Source: Lingula anatina
Taxonomy: Eukaryota > Brachiopoda > Lingulata > Lingulida > Lingulidae
Direction of reading: 5' to 3'
DNA: 64,000 nucleotides
Assembly (NCBI RefSeq): GCF_001039355.2
Contig: NW_019774247.1
Span: forward strand, 140,968-204,967
The first letter of the stretch is position 1; each line of letters starts with the position of its first letter. The position numbers were made by a program, and so were the translations under genes. This document shows, one piece after another, positions 36,290 through 47,344 of this stretch. The notes under the pieces are model-generated. The model had not been told where the DNA came from. It saw only the letters and a program-made list of their open reading frames with translations, and did not search any database.

Positions 36290-38350
36290 TGTACACCTTG
36301 AAATTGGAATGAACAATATCAGGAGGAGACTGATTTATTATGTCATATACAAGTATGTGCCCCATATACTCGAAGGCTCACTGAAGATACATTTTTGCTT
36401 GAATAGATAAAACCAATCACAAGAGCTGATATGAAAAACTTTATTAAGCAAAATATCCCAGTTTGATATTATTAAAGAATATGACATGGGAGATGGTGAT
36501 TACAATATTTGGAAGGAAAAAGATGGCATGCATCGCTGAAATTGCCACAGTATGTACTAGGCTTGTCAGTAGAGGACACCCTCTGCTTTCACAAGTCTCT
36601 AGCTTAGACTACTAAGAAGCTGAAGAAAACATTCCCAAAATTGTCTTCCCACAACTACTGATGGTTTTATGTCTGAAAAAATGGTTTAAAAAGAAGGATA
36701 AACTAGTAGTTAATTATTTTTTAAAAATTTTTCATGATGTCTGATAATTATCTCTATGTGGTTATTCCATCCACTGCCTATCCCCACCTTATCAGTGAGT
36801 TGATAAAACAACTATTATGTAAATAAAAAATGAGATTGTTGCCAATTGTACATAAAATGGCTTAATTACATGCAGGGGTATCATTCCACTTGAGATTTGC
36901 GTAACATATCTATTTGAAGAATATATGCAGTGAAAAGTACAGCTTTAAGTATATATCTCTATTGAACAGTTATTCTGTTTGAACAACTGCTGGCCAGTGA
37001 TATCACACTTGTGGTAGATGTGATGTCATACTGGCTTCATGTTTTTGTAAGCTGTGACATCACACTTGTAGTAGAGGTGACATCACACTGGCATCATGTT
37101 TTGTAAGCTGTGACATCACACTTTGGTAGATGTGATGTCACACTGGCATCATGTTTTTGTTAGCAATGACATCACACATCGGTAGGTTTGACATCACAGA
37201 TGTGATATATGTGACATCATACTAGCGTCATTATTTTGTTAGCAATGACATCAAACTATTGTTTACTTGACCCTCATAGATGCATCAAAGAGCCAATGTT
37301 TATAATTACTTATAACTATCAGTGCTTTAGTGAGCCTTAAATGTGAGGTACCGTAGCTTTTGCCACATGTATATATAAATGTTTTGTATGGTTAGAAACA
37401 CTTCATGGAATTGGTTTTAAAAAGATGCTCATAAACTTCTTTGTTTTAGTTTAAGTTGTAGATGCTTGTAAAGTTGATTTTATAAAAAGCATTGCTTATT
37501 TTGTATGTATGTCTTGAATTTGAACCAAACATTCTGTTAATTAATTTCACTTTATATAATTATGTTTATGTGTACCAAACATAATGTTCATCCATTGTTA
37601 ATAGTGCTTAGCTGTTTTTAGAAACAATTTATCTTTAATGAGCATGATATTTTGCCTAAAGTTTTGATTACTCTACATGTGTTATATATATTTATATTAG
37701 ATGTAAAAAAGTGGAAATAGCTATTAGATGTAATATATAATTATATATTGTGTTGAATTAAACAGCCCTAGCAGTGCCTTTTTTGCAGATTTGAAAAAAT
37801 ATTTTGCAAGTGTAAATAGTTTTGAAGAAGTACAATCATATCTTGTTAATTTAGTAATTGGTTTTTAATTTTACAGGCACAAAACTTGCACTATTTCAAA
37901 TGTCCCTAACTATATGCTACAGTCCCAGTTAATACATGTATTCATGAAATCTCTTATATTAATTTATTTTTGAATTTAAGAAGTTTAGAAACCATTTTTG
38001 AACTATATTTTTTCCCTTCATTTATTTTATTTTATTTTATTTTTTATTTTATTTTTTTTTTTTTTTGTATTTAATTATAAAAATAGCTTCCTTGTTATGG
38101 TAGGGTTTTGCTAGAAATGTTTTTTTTTTTTTTTTTTTTGTGCAGTGAATGTTGATAGTTGTGAAGTAATGATACAGGGTAATTATTAATTGTGGAGCGT
38201 ATCTTTAATTTGAACTTATCGCATTTTTATCAGATAATTAGTGTTTCGGTGAACAGCGCATACTGTGGATTCAAGAGGATATTTTATTGTGTTAGTATTT
38301 TTTTATTTTCTCTTTCATTTCTCCAACATTAAAATAAAATCAGAAATATA
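36290..38350 (+). other. RhoGEF 3' UTR
   Basis: AT-rich sequence after the stop at 36287-36289. It includes the TGACATCA repeat block at about 36990-37255, homopolymer T runs near 38050 and 38120, and a candidate polyadenylation signal AATAAA at 38333-38338. The extent is inferred. An earlier aataaa near 36821 would give a short form. Confidence 0.55.
36990..37255 (+). repeat. TGACATCAC-rich tandem block
   Basis: About five degenerate units of 50-60 bp, each combining TGACATCACAC or its complement TGTGATGTCA with ctggcatcatgttttgt-agc. The half-sites are in both orientations, so a transcript could fold into hairpins. Confidence 0.75.
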
Positions 38351-38880
38351 TATAACTTAATTTAACCTTGAGTTTCACTTGTCTTATAAAAGCAATTCGG
38401 GATGAGATTTGAATTGTGGAATACCTGGGCGAAACTGTATTTAATGCAGTTCACGAAAGACCCGAATTCAGAAAACAAAAAATAATAAAGGCATTTTGAG
38501 GAAGTATTACGTTTTAGGGCAAATTAAGTTAATTCAAGTAAAATTTTTAAGAAAAAGACAAACGTAGACAAAAAAATAGCTTAAATGATTTGTCTTCAAA
38601 CGCTAAATTCTCTGACGCAAGTCCTATTTGATTTTCAGTTTTTGAGAAGCTCAAAATGAATGTGGATACTTATACCCATAATCTGAGCCTAAATTGTACA
38701 AATATCACAACTATTATTATTATTATTACTTTAATAACATCATTCCCACGACATATTTTCCTATACATTTGAATATTGAAGATGTTTGACTTACAAAAAA
38801 TTTCAGGCAAACAATATTTTATTAAAACTGGGCTGTTGTCGATAATGTTCACAAGAAACAAATCTCATGTTCGAAAAAAA
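38351..38880. other. Spacer between RhoGEF and the structural-gene array
   Basis: AT-rich sequence with a short ATT run at about 38713-38728. No gene recognised. Confidence 0.5.
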
Positions 38881-39486
38881 ACGTTTATTTCTTAAAAAAA
38901 AGGCCAGAATAAAATTTGCACTGGGAATTAGTCTGGACAGAATAATCTTCATTGCGGATCCTAAAACGAGTGGCATACTGAAATGATAATAAAAAAGAAT
39001 AAAATAAAATAAAGGTATAAAACACTGTAGCACTGAATGTTACATCTTATTTTAGATAAAGCAAATTACTGGTATAATAAGTCCTCTGAAACAAATATAG
39101 GTGGCACTTTCGATTCCATTTCATAAATTAAATATCCAATATCAACTTCATATATTATCTCTCTTTAAAATAGCATCTAAACGTGTTATGATCAAAAGAT
39201 ACTAATTTATTTATGACGAAAACATGCCGTTTTCTTATAATTTTAATTTATATAGTAAATATGTAAAGGATTCCATTACACATGAAAGCTGAATTTGAGG
39301 AGGAATTATCATTTTTATTTCACGTCCGAAGTACAGAGGACAGTATTTATGGTATAAGTTTGAGAGTGCTATAGAGTATAATGAAAAAGAAACCCCATAA
39401 ACTGGTAACATTCACTTTCTATTACTGAAAATGAACAACGCTCATATTCACGAATTAGACAAGTGAGCAACGTACCTTAGTCCAGT

Positions 39487-40122
39487 TTAATATTTGCCGT
39501 AACCAGCGTTGTATCCGTATCCGGCACCATATCCAGCACCGTAGCCGTATCCGGCGTTGTAACCGTATCCAGCACCATAGCCGAAGCCGGCATCGTAACC
39601 ATAACCAGCGCCTAAACCAGCGCCTAAACCAGCACCAACAACGGTACGCTGGACGGTGTATCCTCTCACTGGGACTGGGACGACGTTCTTAACGGTTCTG
39701 TAGCCGTGGACTGGGACAACATTGACAGTTGGGACCTTGACGGTTCTGTAGCCGTGGACCTTTTTGTAGTTCACAGTTGGGACCTGAAAGGAAAAATGCA
39801 TGTATTTAAGCTTTCTTTCTGGAAACCTTATACATTAAATTTTGTCTTTAAATCTCTAGTAAAATTTCATTTAGATTTGATATCCTAGATCACTTGAAGC
39901 CGACCTGTGAAGTATTTTACAATATTAACTCCAGCTCTCTAACTCCGTATTCGGATATAAAGTAGAGTACAGATTTTGAGAACACAAAAATATTCTGAAT
40001 CTTACCTGGTTCACAACAACTTTGTTCTTGAAGGTAGTGAAAGGCTTGACGTGGGTGGCAACCTTTGGGTAGACGGCGGAGGCCACGGCCACGAGAGCAA
40101 CGAGAGCGATGAGAACCTTCAT
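39487..40122 (-). CDS. Secreted Gly/Tyr/Ala-rich structural protein, copy A
   Basis: Exon 1 is 40122-40006 and exon 2 is 39783-39487; phase-0 intron, GT-AG; 137 residues. A signal peptide (MKVLIALVALVAVASA) is followed by a basic N-terminal part (VYPKVATHVKPFTTFKNKVV). Exon 2 has two related units (VPTVNYKKVHGYRTVK, VPTVNVVPVHGYRTVK), a PVRGYTVQRTV linker and a tail of GAGYGYNAGYG-type repeats ending GKY. The tail differs from the other copies (GAGLGAGLG, DAGFGYGAG). A diverged 3' UTR exon begins at 38977 (cag|TATGCCACTCG on the minus strand), with TTTATT (AATAAA inverted) near 38885. TATA box at 40189-40195. It faces copy B head to head. Function is unknown: secreted, repetitive and Tyr-rich suggests an extracellular structural material. 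Confidence 0.9.
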
Positions 40123-40188
40123 GTTGGCGAGGTAGAGGTGCTGGAGTCGTCAGAGATGAGAACTGATTCTGACTGAGAATCTGCGGTC

Positions 40189-40195
40189 TTTTATA
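40189..40195 (-). promoter_or_regulatory. TATA box of copy A
   Basis: TATAAAA on the minus strand, 67 bp before the ATG, followed by the leader shared by all copies (TCAGTC...TCAGTTCTCATCTCTGA). Confidence 0.85.
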
Positions 40196-40199
40196 CCTA

Positions 40200-41428
40200 C
40201 GTGGTCTCCATTGGGATGACCGAAGATTAAGAGCGCGTTTGTTCCAGAGCCGTGAATTTTATGACTATGAACATGTCACTCGTTAAGTACTCATTAATAT
40301 TGACCCACAATGAAACGGCACAACTGAGAACGGTTATTGTGACGGGTCATGAAGGAGTGAACGTCTGTGAATTGTGTTTTGTATTAGAGTCATGACACGC
40401 CTTACACGGTCATTTTAATGTACAATACTGGACATTGGGACTACTCATTCTGTGGACAGTCAATGTATCGGCGCACGAAGGAGGTGAAACGGAACGTTGT
40501 AACAGATGATAGCGTAATTTTCATTTTCGAGTCATGGCACGTCATAATGTTGTACAATAGGTCGGCACATTCTGGGACAGTTTACGTGACGGGCCGTGAA
40601 AGAGTGAAGGCGGTAACGTGTTTGGCAGGTATTAGCGGCCTAGTATCTGCAATTCTTAAATGCACGTTTATTTATGGCTAGTTTTTGTGATTTAATGATG
40701 ACATGTCATGTATAACAAAATGCAGTTCTACGACATATGCTTGTGTCTGAAGTAATTTGATAGAAAGGGTTGTTTTAGCAAAACGGTTCAAACAACAAAG
40801 TTCCTAGCCTGTTCCTTTCTGATCTTTTCCATCCTTCTTTTCCTCTCTTATTTTTAGATTATTTAGTTTACAAATAACATACATTACAGACAATGTAGCA
40901 CATGTTGATCATCATTAAATCTAAAATATAGCCATAAATAAACGCGCATTTAAGACTTGCAGATACTAAGTCGCTAATACCTGCAAAACACGTAACTGCC
41001 TTCACTCTTTCATGACCCGTCAAGTAAACGGTTCCCAGAATGTGCTGACGTATTGTACAGTATTGTATAGACATGAGCCTGTGCGGCGTGTCACGACTCG
41101 AAAATGATAATTCCCCCAACATCTGTTACAATGTTCAGCTTTTACCTCCTTCGTGCCCCGATACATTGACGGTCCTCAGAATGTGCCGTCCCAGTGTACA
41201 ATATTGTACGTTAATGGCCGTGTAAGGTGTGTCATGACTCGAATTATCTAATACAAAACACAATTCACAGGCGTTCACTCCTTCATGACCAGTCACAATA
41301 AGCGTTCTCAGATGTGTTGTTTCATTGTGGGTCAACATTAATAAGTAATTAAAGAGTGACATGTTCATAGTCATAAAATTCACGGCTCTGGAAAAAAACG
41401 CGCTCTTAATCCTCGGGCATCTCACGAG
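40200..41428. promoter_or_regulatory. Divergent intergenic region A/B, inverted array of ~125-bp units
   Basis: The left arm (about 40230-40680) and right arm (about 40920-41400) are inverted copies. Each starts from a promoter with ccgtgaattttatgactatgaacatgtcactc, then runs through about three degenerate units. The units carry a cacattctg-gga-cgtt block, a gtgacgggtcatgaaggagtgaacg block, a gagtcatgacacgcc block and a tgtacaata block. Unit starts in the left arm are near 40312, 40435 and 40562. The pairing with genes suggests shared regulation. Confidence 0.7.
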
Positions 41429-41435
41429 TATAAAA
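41429..41435 (+). promoter_or_regulatory. TATA box of copy B
   Basis: TATAAAA 70 bp upstream of the ATG, with the shared leader sequence downstream. Confidence 0.85.
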
Positions 41436-41498
41436 GACCGCAATTTCTCAGTCAAAATCAGTTCTCATCTCTGACTCCAGCATCACTACCTCGCCAAC

Positions 41499-42144
41499 AT
41501 GAAGTTTCTCATCGCTCTCGTTGCTCTCGTGGCCGTGGCCTCCGCCGTCTACCCAAAGGTTGCTACCCACGTCAAGCCTTTCACCACCTTCAAGAACAAG
41601 GTTGTTGTGAACCAGGTGAGATTCAAAATATAATTAAGAGGCTCGGGGTTTCTACTGTGAGGGGAAAACGGGTCTATAAGTACACGTAATATTTATACTG
41701 CCTCGTATGGTCTAAATGTTATCTAAGATATCCAATCGACAAAAATTTCTATAAAACAGAGAACAAATTAATACAGAACTAGTTGATTTCCATTTAAAAT
41801 ATAGACAGTTCAACATTTTGCTAACCTTTTTCCCTTTTCAGGTCCCAACTGTTAACTACAGAAAGGTCCACGGCTTCAGAACCGTCAAGGTCCCAACTGT
41901 TAATGTTGTCCCAGTCCACGGCTACAGAAGCGTTAAGAACGTCGTCTCAGTCCCAGTGAGAGGATACACCGTCCAGCGTACCGTTGTTGGTGCTGGTTTA
42001 GGTGCTGGTTATGGTGCCGGTTATGGTGCTGGTTATGGTGCCGGCTATGGTTATGATGCTGGATACGGTTACAACGCAGGATACGGCTACGGTGCTGGAT
42101 ATGGTGCCGGATACGGATACAACGCTGGTTACGGCAAATATTAA
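41499..42144 (+). CDS. Secreted Gly/Tyr/Ala-rich structural protein, copy B
   Basis: Exon 1 is 41499-41615 and exon 2 is 41842-42144; 139 residues. The signal peptide starts MKFLIALVALVAVASA; the V-to-F change at residue 3 is unique to this copy. Exon 2 has VPTVNYRKVHGFRTVK, then VPTVNVVPVHGYRSVKNVVSVPVR with two substitutions not in copy D, then a GAGYG tail ending AGYGKY. A 3' UTR intron starts 15 nt after the stop (CCCAAG|GTACGT). The 3' exon begins at 42634 with AATAAA at 42721-42726. It diverges from copy A and converges on copy C. Confidence 0.92.
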
Positions 42145-42633
42145 ACTGTCCCAAGGTACGTTGCCTTCTTATTTAATTTTAATTACGCATAAAATGTATA
42201 CGGGCGTTTCTTTATGTTTATAGAAATAATGTTACGAGCTAATAACAACTAATAAACCAGCGTGTGTTCAATTGTCTTTATAGGACTTGCTAGTTCTTAA
42301 ACCATAATCAATGTCTTGTATATTTGAGTCCATGTAGCAGAATGAAATTAGAATTTTTGTTAGCTGGAATTCGGTTTATATAGGTAGCCTGGTCTTTTTT
42401 GTAGTTCTCATACATGGACAAACATACACACTTTAATAAGAAATTTGTAAAAAATTGCATTTTAATTAATTATTTTTTTTTTTTGTGAATACTGGATATT
42501 ACAGCAATGGAATTTAAAACCAAATTATGTTACAAAGAAGTAAATATCACCAATAAACGACGATTTTGTATCTTTAAAACAATAGAATAATTTAGTGTTC
42601 ATGTGCTTAATGCCTTTTACTTTTTTCTTTCAG

Positions 42634-42745
42634 AATGCATCATTTGGTTCAAGATCCATAAAGGAGATATTTAATGGAAAATAATTCCAAGAGAATTCTG
42701 TTCCTTTTTTTAAAAAAGAAAATAAAGTAATCATTTTTTTCAACC
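42634..42745 (+). other. 3' UTR exon of copy B
   Basis: It follows ttttttctttcag, starts AATGCATCATTTGGTTCAAG and has AATAAAG at 42721. The end is approximate. The sequence recurs in copies D to H. Confidence 0.8.
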
Positions 42746-44210
42746 ATGTTGTTTGTTGCTCTATTCAATGTAGAGAAATTCTTCTTGTTACTATATAAAC
42801 ACAGCTTCATGATATGAAAAGATGACTTGATTGAAGCTTTTGGAAGTCAAACAATTTCAATATTCAAACGTACTTAAATATTTAAAAAGACATGACAAAG
42901 TAACGGGGATTCGCTATAATTTTTAAGACTAAACATTTTATCAATAGGCACACAGGAAAACAAACTTAAAATTATGTAATAAAGTAAAAATGTGTGTCAT
43001 GAAAGAACTTCACGCACTATTTCTCAAATATTAGTAACGTAATTGCAGTTTGCACTTTAATTGCGAGTTCTTAAAAATTCAAAACATCTTACTAGTATCG
43101 AAGAGTCTTCAATTGTTATCTCAAAAGGATTACTCCTAGTGCAAAATCTTTATAATTTTTTGATATTGTCTCCGAATCAATTTACCAAATGATGTTTATT
43201 TTCGAATTAGCCTTTGATTTTTTCTAATGTTAGGTTTAATGAAGCGCAGGAACAATATTGATAATGTTGATAAGAAGAATAATGAAAGTAATGCAGTATA
43301 ATTAAATAAACTCTTCTAGGATTTAAGGTATGCTTTGAAAAACAACAGGGTAAGCACGTATAACGCGAAAAGCTTCATAATTTTCCCTTTGTAATCAGTT
43401 TTACAGATGAGTGAAGAGAAAAAATATTTAAAACTGTGTGATTCCCCCTCCCCCTTTTTTATGAACAACCAAGGATTGCATACAAAAAAATCATTTGTAT
43501 AAATAAATAAATAGATGTCAATCATTAGGTACTTATCAATGTTGACCCACAATGAAACGGCAGATCTGAGAACGATTATTGTGTCTGGTCATGTAAGAGT
43601 GAACGTCTGTGAATTGTGTTTTGTATTAGATGATTCGAGTAATGATACGCCTTAAACGGTCATTAAAATACAATATTGTACACTGGGACGGCACATTCTG
43701 AGGACCGTCAATGTATCTGGACACATAGGAGGTAAAAGCGGAACATTGTAACAGATGTTGGGGGAATTATCATATTCGAGTCGTGACACGCCGTACACGC
43801 TCATGTCTGTACAATATTACACATTCTGAGAATTGTTAATGTGGCAGGCCATGAAAGAGTGAAGGGGGTAACGTGTTTGGCAGGTATTAGCGGCTTAGTA
43901 TCTGCAAGTCTTAAATGCACGTTTATTTATGGCTGGTTTTTGTGATTTAATGATGACCAACATACCATGTATTACAATACGCAGTGGTACGACATATACT
44001 TGTCCCTGAAGTAATTTGATGGAAAGGGTTGTTTTAGTAAAACGGTTCAAACAACACAGTTCCTAGCCTGTTCTTTTCTTAGCTCTACCCTTCTTTTCCT
44101 CTCTCATTTTTAGATTATTTAATTTACAAATAACATAGATTGCAAAAAATGTTGCACCATATATATTTAAATATTTATAAGCTGCTAAAGGAGATAAATG
44201 AATCAATAAG
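42746..44210. other. Spacer with orphan upstream-type array
   Basis: The 3' flank of copy B (42746 to about 43330) is an inverted copy of the 3' flank preceding copy C (about 44900-45530). Between them, 43530-43940 holds array units like those upstream of the genes (ttgacccacaatgaaacgg, aatattgtacactgggacgg, aacattgtaacagatgttggggg). No gene copy is attached. Confidence 0.7.
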
Positions 44211-44501
44211 TAGGGTATTCACAGAAGATGATCCTCGAATCTATCGATCCGCGGATGAAATATGGCGGACCCTACATGGAATAATCCGCTAATGGTCTCC
44301 CCGCCTCCTCGCACGCCGTCCCTGCAGGGGTCTAGGGATTAAACCTCGGATTAAACCTCGGATTTAATCGGTTTAATGGCGCGTGCGGAGGCGGGGAGAC
44401 TATCAGCAGCAGACTAATCTGCTCCGTTTTCATGTAGGGTCCGCCATATTTGATCCGCAGATTAATAGATCCGAAGCTCATCTATTGTGAACGCCCTCTA
44501 A
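44211..44501. mobile_element. MITE family 2, TA-flanked inverted-repeat element
   Basis: The termini GGGTATTCACAGAAGATG... and ...CATCTATTGTGAACGCCCTC are inverted over about 70 bp and include ATATGGCGGACCCTACATG / CATGTAGGGTCCGCCATAT. Flanking TA on both sides suggests a Tc1/mariner-type non-autonomous element. The interior has inverted gcggggagac / gtctccccgc blocks. Confidence 0.75.
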
Positions 44502-45530
44502 ATAAAGACAACCTTCTGACGCACCTTCTACGGGTTTATTATAAGTTCACCTAAAGTAGTTGTAACTTGCTGTCCCTGTCGTTCTTCATTGTAACTTTAA
44601 GGCAACTTAAACGAGATGAGATGGTGCAACATTTCATAATCTTAGTTTCTAAAAGTTTTCAGGATATTTAAGCATCGAAATATGAATTTGGGACCCTTTA
44701 AAAAGCGCAGAATATTTCTCAAATGTGAAAACAGAGAAGAAAACTATTCAATTATTTTCTTTCTCATCTATTCATATATGAATACTAATAGTTTTTTTGT
44801 GCGTACCTAGTTTGTTCATGAAACAAAAGGAATCTCAAGAATTTTTTTCTTTTATTTTCACTCATCTGTCATACTGTTTTCAAATAAAAACTCGTTAATC
44901 TTTTCGCGCTTTACACATCTTGTTTTTTAAGGCATACATTACATTCGAGAAGAGTTTCTTTAATTTTACTGCATTACCTTCATGGTTCTCATTATTAATA
45001 TTATTAATATTTTATTGTATTAATATTTTATTTTTGAGCTTCATTACACTCAACATTAAAAAAAACACAAATGTTAATTCGAAAATGAATACCACTTGGT
45101 AAATTAAATCGGAGACAAGATTAGAAAAATGCAAAGATTGTGCACTAAGAGTAATAATTTTGAATGTGACCTAAGAACCTTCGATACCAGTGAGACGTTT
45201 TTAATTTTTAAGAACTCACAAAGTGCAAACTGCAATTACGTAACTAATATTTATGAAATAATAATAACCTAGTTCTCTCATGACGCGCATTTTTATTTTA
45301 TAATTTTTATTTTGTTTCCCTGTGTGCCTATTGATAAAATGTATAGTCTTTAGAATAATTTAGTGAATCCCTTTGTCATGTCTTAATATATTCTAAGTAC
45401 GTTCGAATATTGTAATTGTGTGACATCGAAAAAGCTTCAATTAAGTCACTCTTTCATATCATGGCTCGGTGTTTATATAGTAATAAGACGAATTTGTCTG
45501 CATTGAATGGAGTAACAAACAACATGGTTG
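44502..45530. other. Spacer and 3' flank of copy C
   Basis: AT-rich sequence, parallel to 50860-51840 (shared cttaaacgagatgagatggtgcaac and gcttcaattaagtcactctttcatatcatggctcggtg). It is inverted relative to 42746-43330. It ends at the single-N gap. Confidence 0.6.
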
Positions 45531-45531
45531 N
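45531..45531. other. Single-N assembly gap
   Basis: One N joins gene 3' flank (ending caacatggttg) directly to the middle of copy C exon 2 (taacggttctgtagcc). About 0.8 kb present at copy A's equivalent position is missing, so the N stands for an unsized gap or a collapse. Confidence 0.85.
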
Positions 45532-45964
45532 TAACGGTTCTGTAGCCGTGGACTGGGACAACATTGACAGTTGGGACCTGGACGGTTCTGTAGCCGTGGA
45601 CCTTTTTGTAGTTCACAGTTGGGACCTGAAAGGAAAAATGCATGTATTTAAGCTTTCTTTCTGGAAAACTTATACATTAAATTTTGTCTTTAAATCTCTA
45701 GTAAAATTTCATTTAGATTTGATATCCTAGATCACTTGAAGCCGACCTGTGAAGTATTTTACAATATTAACTCCAGCTCTCTAACTCCGTATTCGGATAT
45801 AAAGTAGAGTACAGATTTTGAGAACACAAAAATATTCTGAATCTTACCTGGTTCACAACAACTTTGTTCTTGAAGGTAGTGAAAGGCTTGACGTGGGTGG
45901 CAACCTTTGGGTAGACGGCGGAGGCCACGGCCACGAGAGCAACGAGAGCGATGAGAACCTTCAT
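45532..45964 (-). CDS. Secreted Gly/Tyr/Ala-rich structural protein, copy C (truncated by gap)
   Basis: Exon 1 is complete at 45964-45848. Exon 2 starts at 45625 but only 94 nt remain before the N at 45531; the Gly/Tyr tail and 3' UTR exon are absent. The remaining sequence is nearly identical to copy A, offset by 5,842 bp, intron included. One visible change replaces K by Q in TVKVP. TATA box at 46031-46037. Truncation is probably an assembly artefact rather than a real pseudogene. Confidence 0.85.
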
Positions 45965-46030
45965 GTTGGCGAGGTAGAGGTGCTGGAGTCGTCAGATATG
46001 AGAACTGATTCTGACTGAGAATCTGCGGTC

Positions 46031-46037
46031 TTTTATA
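46031..46037 (-). promoter_or_regulatory. TATA box of copy C
   Basis: TATAAAA on the minus strand, same spacing to the ATG as copy A. Confidence 0.85.
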
Positions 46038-46039
46038 CC

Positions 46040-47271
46040 TACGTGGTCTCCATTGGGATGACCGAAGATTAAGAGCGCGATTGTTCCAGAGCCGTGAATT
46101 TTATGACTATGAGCATGTCACTCGTTAAGTACTCATTAATATTGACCCACAATGAAACGGCACAACTGAGAACGGTTATTGTGACGGGTCATGAAGGAGT
46201 GAACGTCTGTGAATTGTGTTTTGTATTAGAGTCATGACACGCCTTACACGGTCATTTTAATGTACAATACTGGACATTGGGACTACTCATTCTGTGGACA
46301 GTCAATGTATAGGCGCACGAAGGAGGTGAAACGGAACGTTGTAACAGATGATAGCGTAATTTTCATTTTCGATTCATGGCACGTCATAATGTTGTACAAT
46401 AGGTCGGCACATTCTGGGACAGTTTACGTGACGGGCCATGAAAGAGTGAAGGCGGTAACGTGTTTGGCAGGTATTAGCGGCTTAGTATCTGCAAGTCTTA
46501 AATGCACGTTTATTTATGGCTAGTTTTTGTGATTTAATGATGACATGTCATGTATAACAAAATGCAGTTCTACGACATATGCTTGTGTCTGAAGTAATTT
46601 GATAGAAAGGGTTGTTTTAGCAAAACGGTTCAAACAACAAAGTTCCTAGCCTGTTCCTTTCTGATCTTTTTCATCCTTCTTTTCCTCTCTTATTTTTAGA
46701 TTATTTAGTTTACAAATAACATACATTACAGACAATGTAGCACATGTTGGTCATCATTAAAATTAAAAAATAGCCATAAATAAACGCGCATTTAAGACTT
46801 GCAGATACTAAGTCGCTAATACCTGCAAAACACGTAACTGCCTTCACTCTTCGTGGCCCGTCACGTAAACGGTTCCCAGAATGTGCTGACGTATTGTATA
46901 GACATGAGCCTGTGCGGCGTGTCACGACTCGAAAATGATAATTCCCCCAACATCTGTTACAATGTTCAGCTTTTACCTCCTTCGTGCCCCGATACATTGA
47001 CGGTCCTCAGAATGTGCCGTCCCAGTGTACAATATTGTACGTTAATGGCCGTGTAAGGTGTGTCATGACTCGAATTATCTAATACAAAACACAATTCACA
47101 GGCGTTCACTCCTTCATGACCAGTCACAATAAGCGTTCTCAGATGTGTTGTTTCATTGTGGGTCAACATTAATAAGTAATTAAAGAGTGACATGTTCATA
47201 GTCATAAAATTCACGGCTCTGGAAAAAAACGCGCTCTTAATCGTCGGGCATCTCAAAGATGACCACACGAG
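46040..47271. promoter_or_regulatory. Divergent intergenic region C/D, inverted array
   Basis: Near-identical to 40200-41428, with the same inverted arms and the same three units per arm. Small indels separate the two, for example a missing repeat of acagtattgt near 46890. Confidence 0.7.
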
Positions 47272-47278
47272 TATAAAA
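47272..47278 (+). promoter_or_regulatory. TATA box of copy D
   Basis: TATAAAA 73 bp upstream of the ATG, shared leader downstream. Confidence 0.85.
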
Positions 47279-47344
47279 GACCGCAATTTCTCAGTCAAAA
47301 TCAGTTCTCATCTCTGACGACTCCAGCATCACTACCTCGCCAAC

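Noticed and set aside
41933-42223. Open frames overlapping exon 2 of copies B and D in other frames (Met/Val-rich on plus, His/Arg-rich on minus)
   Set aside because: They are shadows of the Gly/Tyr repeat codons; no splice sites or independent signals support them.
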